From Bacteroidales bacterium (lineage in GTDB: Bacteria; Bacteroidota; Bacteroidia; Bacteroidales; UBA932), in contig JAGAAU010000185.1 in NCBI GenBank assembly GCA_017615135.1, positions 1 through 5,046 on the forward strand: a stretch of DNA of 5,046 nucleotides, written 5' to 3'. Numbering within the stretch: position 1 is the first letter of the stretch; each line of letters starts with the position of its first letter. Below the pieces are notes generated by a model. It did not search any database and had not been told where the DNA came from. It saw only the letters and a program-made list of their open reading frames with translations. The translations under genes and the position numbers were made by a program. This document shows, one piece after another, positions 1 to 5,046 of the stretch.

Positions 1-1041
1 AAGGACGCCTCCCCCGAGCAGCTCACCACGGCCGTTCACCCTACCACGGCATCCACCCACGTATATCAGTCGTCCAAAGACGGCAACGTTACCGCAATGT
101 TCGGCGCAGGAGCGGAAATAAACGGCACCTGGTCGCCGGAAATACATTATTTCTCAGAGAGCGATTTCCCCGGCAACAGCGGGTGGTATATGTTCCTCGC
201 TCTCCGGGAAAAAGACATAGTGAACGGAATAGCCACTTCGAACTATGTGCGGATGGTGGTGCTGAAATCGCTCTCTGACGGGCCTGAAGGGCCCTACGGC
301 GACCCTGTGACCGGTGCCGCCAACCAGTCCAGGCAAATGCTGGATTCGGAGGGCAACGGCTACGATGAATGGGCCTGCGGGCAGAGTGTCCTCCGCATCC
401 CGGACGGGCAGTACGCAGGAATCTACGCCATGTGGGTGGCAGAAACCGGACGCGGACAGGGTGCCGGCAAATTCTATCAGAAAATCATGATTTCAAGGAT
501 GGCCCTGCCCTGGCAGCTAAGCGGAGAAACCGGAGTGGTAACCACACCTACCCAGGATTGGGAGAAGAAGGGCTCAGACGATGTTCTGCCCATGGTCGTG
601 GAAGGCAGCACCGCTATCTACGGCGACCACGGCGAGATTTTCCTGGCGTATTGCGGAAGCGGCTACTGGTCAGACTACGGGCTCGGTCAGCTTACCCTGG
701 CACGCAACGGCGGCGACTATGCCAATCCGCTTGAAACCTCTTCCTGGATCAAATACGAAGGCAACCCCGTCTTTTCCTCAACCGGCACCAAGGACCTGCG
801 CGGAGCCGGCCATGCCTTCTTCCTCACAGACAACGAAGGAATGCGTTTCATGTGCTACCACGCCTATCCTTATGAGAATGGCGTAAGGGGGTCTAGCCGC
901 AACGCCTACCTCGAGCCTTACAGCATAGATTACGACAGCGTTTCAGAGACCGCACCCCAGGGCCTTTTGCGCCTGGGCCTGTTGGAGACCGGAAAAACGG
1001 CACCTGTAACGTCTACGTTCTCTTTCCATCTGAAAAAATAA
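1..1041 (+). CDS. Glycoside hydrolase family 43-like protein (5'-truncated by window edge)
   Basis: The frame is open from the first base to TAA at 1039-1041, giving 346 visible codons. The ATG at 97 is probably internal, because the frame continues upstream without a stop. GH43 enzymes are five-bladed beta-propellers that remove arabinose or xylose from plant polysaccharides, usually in the periplasm or at the cell surface. Landmarks in order are GTWSPEIHYF (127-156; usual form W-A-P-E), a Trp-Ala-x-x-x-Ser blade start (370-387), PTQDWEKKG (547-573), VVEGST (595-612; usual form NEGP, with the general-acid Glu at 601-603), IFLAYCGSGYWSDYGLGQLT (637-696), SSWIKYEGNPVF (733-768), GAGHAFF (802-822; usual form GPGHNSF) and MCYHAY (850-867). 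The general-base Asp and any signal peptide would lie upstream. The pKa-modulating Asp expected near 376-381 appears replaced by Cys-Gly. The family call is fairly secure; substrate and activity are unknown, and a non-catalytic homologue is possible. Confidence 0.8.
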   Translation, partial: KDASPEQLTTAVHPTTASTHVYQSSKDGNVTAMFGAGAEINGTWSPEIHYFSESDFPGNSGWYMFLALREKDIVNGIATSNYVRMVVLKSLSDGPEGPYGDPVTGAANQSRQMLDSEGNGYDEWACGQSVLRIPDGQYAGIYAMWVAETGRGQGAGKFYQKIMISRMALPWQLSGETGVVTTPTQDWEKKGSDDVLPMVVEGSTAIYGDHGEIFLAYCGSGYWSDYGLGQLTLARNGGDYANPLETSSWIKYEGNPVFSSTGTKDLRGAGHAFFLTDNEGMRFMCYHAYPYENGVRGSSRNAYLEPYSIDYDSVSETAPQGLLRLGLLETGKTAPVTSTFSFHLKK

Positions 1042-1054
1042 ATTCTTATATTTG
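1023..1054 (+). promoter_or_regulatory. Bacteroidota-type sigma-70 promoter for the DUF1573-parE unit
   Basis: TATATTTG at 1047-1054 matches the Bacteroidota -7 consensus TAnnTTTG exactly. TTTC at 1023-1026 is one base off the -33 TTTG element, with a 20-base spacer, which is the expected spacing. The -33 element lies inside the last codons of the GH43-like gene. Transcription should begin a few bases after 1054, within or just before the ATG at 1060, so the mRNA would be leaderless or nearly so. The match is by eye; no start-site data support it. Confidence 0.6.
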
Positions 1055-1059
1055 CAATT

Positions 1060-1464
1060 ATGCAGAATAACGCAAGATATCGCATAGTTGCAATGGCTGT
1101 CGGCCTGTTGCTCGCAGCGGCTTCCCTGCTGTCCGCCAAGGATTTCCCTGGCGGAATAAGGCTGGACAGGACCGTTCACGACTTCGGGAAAATCACCCTT
1201 AAGGACGGGCCCTGCTCCTGCGAGTTCACTGTAGAGAACTGTGGGGAGACTCCGTTCAACATCCAGGCTGTAATCAGCTCCTGCGGCTGCACCACTCCCG
1301 AATGGACAAGAACCGACATTCCTGCCGGCGGCAAAGGCACCATCAGAGCAACCTACAGCAACGACGAGGGGGCATTCCCCTTCGACAAGACGCTTACCGT
1401 ATATATTTCCGGATCACCTAAACCCATAGTCCTCCATCTCCGCGGGGAGGTCGTTGAAAAGTAA
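1060..1464 (+). CDS. DUF1573 domain-containing exported protein
   Basis: This 134-residue protein has a signal peptide: a short N-region with Arg6 and Arg8, a hydrophobic core at about residues 9-24, and likely cleavage after Ala26 (LLSA/KDF). No lipobox Cys is present, so a soluble periplasmic product is expected. Residues 33-131 match DUF1573, an Ig-like beta-sandwich domain common in Bacteroidota: HDFGKI (40-45), EFTVENCG (55-62), the hallmark SCGCTTPEW (74-82), IPAGGKGTIRATY (87-99) and the final strand VLHLRGEV (124-131). The ATG at 1060 is preferred over the in-frame ATG at 1093 because it keeps the basic N-region. No Shine-Dalgarno sequence is visible. Cys52, Cys54 and Cys61 come in addition to the usual CGC pair. 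It sits 5 bases upstream of parE and is probably co-transcribed with it. The domain's biochemical function is not established, and none is inferred here. Confidence 0.88.
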   Translation: MQNNARYRIVAMAVGLLLAAASLLSAKDFPGGIRLDRTVHDFGKITLKDGPCSCEFTVENCGETPFNIQAVISSCGCTTPEWTRTDIPAGGKGTIRATYSNDEGAFPFDKTLTVYISGSPKPIVLHLRGEVVEK

Positions 1465-1469
1465 ACGAA

Positions 1470-3374
1470 ATGGCAGAACAAGAGCAGAACAACCAGTACA
1501 GCGGTTCGAGCATACGCACCCTCGAAGGAGTTGAGCATATACGCATGCGCCCCGGCATGTACATCGGACGGCTCGGGAACGGCAACAATCCCGGAGACGG
1601 CATATACGTGCTGCTCAAGGAAATCATCGACAATACCGTGGATGAATTCTCCGCCGGCTACGGCAAGCAGGTGATAGTGAATATCGAAGGGCGCAAGGTA
1701 AGCGTGCGGGATTACGGCCGCGGCATTCCTTTCGAGGCCATAGTGCGCGCAACCAGCATACTCAACACCGGCGGCAAGTTCGACACCCGCAACTACAAGA
1801 AATCCGTTGGATTGAACGGTGTGGGTACCAAGGCTGTGAACGCTCTGTCGGAGAGTTTTTACGTGTGCTCCTTCAGGGATGGCAGGCGCGCCTGGGCATC
1901 TTTCGAACGCGGCACCCTGACCGGCACCGGCGAAGAAGACAGCAAAGAGAAAGACGGCACGCTGGTGGAATTCACCCCGGACGAGCTGATGTTCCAGGGC
2001 TTTGCCTTCAACATGGATTACGTAGAGACCATGGTAAAGAATTATTCTTACCTGAAGAAAGGTCTCACGCTCGTCCTGAACGGCACTCCCTACAAATCTG
2101 AAAACGGTCTGCTGGACCTTGTGAACGAAAATCTCAGCGAAGCTCCCCTCTATCCGCCCATACATCTGGAAGGGGACGACATAGAGATAGTGCTTTCCCA
2201 CGGCAACTCCTACGGAGAGAACATCGCCTCCTTCGTGAACGGCCAGAACACCAGGGACGGAGGAACCCACCTGGCCGCCTACCGCGAGGCCATCGCCAAA
2301 ACCCTCAAGGAGTTCTATAAGAAGAACTATGCGCCGGAAGACTGCCGTCAGGGCATCGTGGGCGCCATCAGCATACAAATTCAGGAACCCAACTTCGAGG
2401 GGCAGACCAAGACCAAGCTCGGCTCCACGTATATGTGGGAAAAGCAGGAGAAAGACGCAGACGGCTCCATCAAGACCGACATCGGCCCCACCATCCGCAG
2501 TTTCGTGAACGACTTCGTCTCCCGCAACCTGGACAACTACCTGCACATGCACTCGGACCTTGTTCCCATCATCGAAGAGAAGATCAAGGCATCGCAGCAG
2601 GAAAGGGAGGAAATTTCCGGAATCCAGAAGAAAACCAGGGAGCGCAACAAGAGAACCAATCTCTACAACAAGAAACTGCGCGACTGTTTCTTCCATCTCA
2701 ACGACAAACGCACGGAGAAGAACGAAGAAGCCATCGAGCGTTCCAGCATTTTCATCACCGAGGGAGACTCTGCAAGCGGAACCATCACCAAAACCCGCCA
2801 GGCAGACTATCAGGCGGTCTTCAGCCTCAAGGGAAAACCCATCAACTGCTATAAGGAGAGCCGCAGGAAAGTGGCAGAAAATGAAGAGCTTAACCTGCTC
2901 ATTTCCGCGCTCGGAGTGGAAGAAGACCTCGACAATCTCCGCTACAACAACCTCATAATCGCCACCGATGCAGATGACGACGGCATGCACATCCGCATGC
3001 TGGTTCTGACCTTCTTCATGAAGTACTACCCGGAACTTATCCGCAACGGGCACGTGTACATACTCCAGACTCCCCTGTTCAGGGTACGCAACAAGAAAGA
3101 GAACCGCTACTGCTACACCCCCGAAGAGAGGGACAAAGCGGTGGAGGAGCTGAAGACCGGAGTTGAGATTACCCGGTTCAAAGGCCTGGGAGAAATTTCA
3201 CCCCAGGAATTCTCGGATTTCATTGGCGAGAACATGAGGCTGGACCCTGTAACCCTCGCCGAGGAAGAATCCATCGCAGAGATAATGGAATTCTATATGG
3301 GCGACAATACCGTGGAAAGGCAGTCGTTCATCAGGGAAAACCTCCGTTCAGAGGAAGAGCTGGAATCTGCTTAA
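1470..3374 (+). CDS. parE: DNA topoisomerase IV subunit B (ParE)
   Basis: This is a complete 634-residue type IIA topoisomerase ATPase subunit, which pairs with ParC to decatenate and relax chromosomes in an ATP-dependent reaction. The GHKL ATPase domain shows EIIDN (51-55; Glu51 as catalytic base, Asn55 for Mg), DYGRGIP (81-87; Asp81 for adenine), and the Gly-rich lid VGLNGVGTKAVNALS (113-127). The transducer domain carries QTKTK (312-316), with Gln312 and Lys314 contacting the nucleotide. The TOPRIM domain has ITEGDSASG (429-437, Glu431) and the Mg-binding triad Asp500/Asp502/Asp504 in DADDDG. RFKGLGEISPQEF (569-581) is the conserved C-terminal motif. The length fits ParE or a GyrB without the enterobacterial insert; the EGDSASG wording and lack of a neighbouring gyrA favour ParE as I recall the Bacteroidota proteins. 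ParC is not adjacent. The start follows the DUF1573 stop by 5 bases, without a strong ribosome-binding site, suggesting translational coupling. Confidence 0.93.
   Translation: MAEQEQNNQYSGSSIRTLEGVEHIRMRPGMYIGRLGNGNNPGDGIYVLLKEIIDNTVDEFSAGYGKQVIVNIEGRKVSVRDYGRGIPFEAIVRATSILNTGGKFDTRNYKKSVGLNGVGTKAVNALSESFYVCSFRDGRRAWASFERGTLTGTGEEDSKEKDGTLVEFTPDELMFQGFAFNMDYVETMVKNYSYLKKGLTLVLNGTPYKSENGLLDLVNENLSEAPLYPPIHLEGDDIEIVLSHGNSYGENIASFVNGQNTRDGGTHLAAYREAIAKTLKEFYKKNYAPEDCRQGIVGAISIQIQEPNFEGQTKTKLGSTYMWEKQEKDADGSIKTDIGPTIRSFVNDFVSRNLDNYLHMHSDLVPIIEEKIKASQQEREEISGIQKKTRERNKRTNLYNKKLRDCFFHLNDKRTEKNEEAIERSSIFITEGDSASGTITKTRQADYQAVFSLKGKPINCYKESRRKVAENEELNLLISALGVEEDLDNLRYNNLIIATDADDDGMHIRMLVLTFFMKYYPELIRNGHVYILQTPLFRVRNKKENRYCYTPEERDKAVEELKTGVEITRFKGLGEISPQEFSDFIGENMRLDPVTLAEEESIAEIMEFYMGDNTVERQSFIRENLRSEEELESA
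3371..3374. other. Shared TTAA: overlapping stop codons of convergent parE and rel
   Basis: TTAA reads as TAA on the plus strand (3372-3374, parE stop) and as TAA on the minus strand (3373-3371, rel stop). The two genes therefore overlap tail to tail by four bases. No GC-rich stem followed by a T-run is visible within about 60 bases on either side, so the 3' end of each transcript must run into the other coding region. Confidence 0.95.
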
Positions 3375-5046
3375 AGCCTTTTTACCTTCTCCACCTGTTT
3401 CAGCGCAGATACGGTGGATATTACCTTGTCCAGTTCCATATTGGAAGGGACGAGCAGCCGCACCGATATCTCATAGGTGCCATTGCGCTGGTTTTCGCTC
3501 ACATTGAAGGCCCTCAGGGACACTTTGAAGCGGTTAATCTGGTCCATGATTGCAGAGAGCACCGGGTGGTCCATCTCTGCGGTTATCATCAGGGTACACT
3601 GGAAGGTCCCGGACTGGGTGGTTTCCTGCCACCTTACCCGCTGTATACGATAGGGATAGCGCTCTATCAGTCGCGCCGCATTGGGGCATGAAATCCGGTG
3701 TATCTTGATTCCCTCCGTGCGGGTGACGAAGCCGAACACGTCGTCTCCGAAAACCGGATTGCAGCAGCGCGCAAGTTTGTAGGACAGGCCTTTCACATCC
3801 TTTGCACTCAGCACCAGGATTTCTTCTCCTGCAGCTACAGGAGAACTCAGGGCAGAACCGGGACGTTCCGGCAGGGAGGCATCGCGGCGCTCTCCCTCAG
3901 ACGCAGAAAGGATGAAGACCTTGATTTCGTTCACATCCAGTTCGCCGTCGGCTATTGCAGACAGGAACGCGATTACAGTGCCGTATTTCCTGGATTTCAT
4001 GAACTCTGTACGCATCTCGTCCGTGAGTTCCAATTTCCAGTTCTTCAGGCGCCTTTCAAGCAGTTCGCGCCCGGCGGCTGCTTTCTTGCGCTCTTCCGCA
4101 TCCAGTTCCTGCTTTATCTTGCTGCGGGCCTTGGATGTTATTACCCAGTTCATCCAGTCTTTACCAGGCTTCTGGTTACGGGAAGAAAGTATCTCTACCG
4201 TGTCTCCAGTATGCAGCTTATCCCTCAGCAGGGCCTGTTTGCCATTCACGCGGCCGCCGGTGCAGTGGCAGCCAAGACTGCTGTGTATGGAGAAGGCGAA
4301 ATCCAGCACACTCGAGCCTTCCCGGAGGATTTTCAGCTCTCCGCTGGGAGTGAACACGAATATTTCGCCGGAAGGAGGGGTCGGACTGTCTTCATACCCG
4401 CTTTCCGAGTGATTTTCCAGATGCGAACGCACGCTGGCCAGCCAGTTGTCCAGAGTACTGTTGCCCTTGACTCCCTTGTAAGACCAGTGCGAGGCAAGAC
4501 CTTTTTCCGCAATATCGTCCATGCGCCGGCTGCGTATCTGCACCTCAATGCAGTTGCCCTGCCTGTTCTTCACGGTAATGTGCAGAGATTCGTAGCCGTT
4601 GGGCTTAGGGTTGGTAATCCAGTCTCTCAGGCGGGTGGTATCAGGTTCGTATTCATCTGTAACATAGGAATATACCTTCCAGCACAGATCCTGCTCAGCG
4701 CTGCGGTCCGGCGGACAGTCCACTATGAAACGTATGGCGAATACGTCGAATACCCCCTCGAACGGCACGCCCTGCACATTCATCTTGCGGAAGATGGAGT
4801 ATGCGGTCTTTGTGCGCACTTTCAGGGTATACTTTATGCCCTGCTCAGAGAGTTTCTGCTTAAGCGGTTCTATGAACTCCCGGGTGAGCCGCTCACGGTC
4901 CTTCTCAGTGGCCTTCAGTTTATTGGTGATAGCGCGGTAAGACTGGGGATCCGAGTAACGGAAATATATGTCCTCCATCTCACTTTTAATATTATAAAGG
5001 CCGAGTTGATGCGCCAGCGGAATGTAGAGCATCAGGGTTTCCAGCA
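3371..5046 (-). CDS. rel: RelA/SpoT-family (p)ppGpp synthetase/hydrolase, N-terminus outside window
   Basis: The reading frame runs off the right edge, with codons for Leu-Glu-Thr-Leu before the Met at 5030-5032, so that Met is internal. Residues below count from it (553 seen; the full family length is about 730-740). Missing is most of the N-terminal HD hydrolase domain; PLAHQLGLY (5-13) marks its end. The (p)ppGpp synthetase spans about 65-186: RTKTAYSIFRKM (73-84), Asp96 in FDVFAIR and Glu163 in EVQIR as Mg ligands, and PNGYESLH (144-151) with Tyr147 expected to stack on the substrate guanine. A TGS domain follows (222-284, IFVFTPSGEL to VEIL), then a helical region (about 290-373), a polar linker (374-404), a zinc-finger-like domain with Cys423, Cys424, His445 and Cys449, and a C-terminal ACT domain (about 476-553). 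It makes pppGpp/ppGpp from ATP and GTP/GDP in the stringent response. Synthetase residues look intact; hydrolase status cannot be judged here. Whether relA, spoT or rel is the best name is unresolved. Confidence 0.93.
   Translation of the reverse strand, partial: LETLMLYIPLAHQLGLYNIKSEMEDIYFRYSDPQSYRAITNKLKATEKDRERLTREFIEPLKQKLSEQGIKYTLKVRTKTAYSIFRKMNVQGVPFEGVFDVFAIRFIVDCPPDRSAEQDLCWKVYSYVTDEYEPDTTRLRDWITNPKPNGYESLHITVKNRQGNCIEVQIRSRRMDDIAEKGLASHWSYKGVKGNSTLDNWLASVRSHLENHSESGYEDSPTPPSGEIFVFTPSGELKILREGSSVLDFAFSIHSSLGCHCTGGRVNGKQALLRDKLHTGDTVEILSSRNQKPGKDWMNWVITSKARSKIKQELDAEERKKAAAGRELLERRLKNWKLELTDEMRTEFMKSRKYGTVIAFLSAIADGELDVNEIKVFILSASEGERRDASLPERPGSALSSPVAAGEEILVLSAKDVKGLSYKLARCCNPVFGDDVFGFVTRTEGIKIHRISCPNAARLIERYPYRIQRVRWQETTQSGTFQCTLMITAEMDHPVLSAIMDQINRFKVSLRAFNVSENQRNGTYEISVRLLVPSNMELDKVISTVSALKQVEKVKRL

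Noticed and set aside
280..294. GGGCC / GGCCC inverted repeat with a 5-base loop
   Set aside because: It is a short GC-rich coincidence in a Gly-Pro-Glu-Gly-Pro coding stretch, with no regulatory context.
956..977. Hairpin CCCAGG / CCTGGG with a 10-base loop near the 3' end of the GH43-like gene, considered as a terminator
   Set aside because: It lies more than 60 bases inside the coding region and has no following T-run; the codons explain the sequence.
1402..1409. TATATTTC, a possible second -7 element inside the DUF1573 gene that could drive parE alone
   Set aside because: It lacks the final G of TAnnTTTG, has no good -33 element at the right spacing, and encodes a conserved beta strand.
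1353..3053. 566-codon open frame on the minus strand, antisense to parE
   Set aside because: It lies almost wholly opposite a clear parE, is in codon register with the complementary strand, and its translation shows no recognisable domain. Long antisense frames are expected opposite GC-rich, codon-biased genes.
3371..3384. TAAAGCCTTTTTA as a bidirectional terminator between parE and rel
   Set aside because: The stem would be only four A-T pairs, far too weak for an intrinsic terminator.
3912..4412. 166-codon plus-strand open frame opposite rel
   Set aside because: It is Ser/Pro/Arg-rich with no domain and runs antisense to the strongly conserved TGS and helical parts of Rel, so it is a shadow frame.

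Overview
The window looks like chromosomal DNA from a GC-rich member of the Bacteroidota, probably Bacteroidales. Four things point there: a TAnnTTTG-type -7 promoter element, no obvious Shine-Dalgarno sequences, a DUF1573 secreted protein, and ParE and RelA/SpoT proteins whose motif wording (for example ITEGDSASG, PNGYESLHITV, LARCCNPVFGDDVFGF) resembles Bacteroidota homologues as I remember them. Genus cannot be settled from the sequence alone; an Alistipes-like or uncultured gut Bacteroidales source is a guess from base composition.

Layout: (1) 1-1041, plus strand, is the 3' part of a glycoside hydrolase family 43-like gene whose start lies outside the window. (2) A compact promoter sits in the 18-base gap that follows and drives (3) a small exported DUF1573 protein at 1060-1464. 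(4) Five bases later comes a complete parE (topoisomerase IV subunit B) at 1470-3374, probably in the same transcript. (5) On the minus strand, 3371 to the right edge holds a RelA/SpoT homologue (Rel) lacking only its N-terminal hydrolase part, which lies beyond the window. parE and rel converge and share a TTAA tetranucleotide that contains both stop codons.

How the genes relate: the GH43-like gene is an accessory carbohydrate-degradation function that ends where a core housekeeping block begins. ParE (chromosome decatenation) and Rel ((p)ppGpp stringent response) are core functions. The DUF1573 protein has no established role, and its tight linkage to parE is positional only. The window is almost fully coding: the only gaps are 18 and 5 bases, and no gene-free stretch exceeds 300 bases. 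I see no tRNA, rRNA, CRISPR array, insertion sequence or phage feature.

I found no convincing undescribed multi-gene system. The points most worth a second look are the apparently altered GH43 active site, the near-leaderless promoter/start arrangement, and the stop-codon overlap of two convergent core genes.
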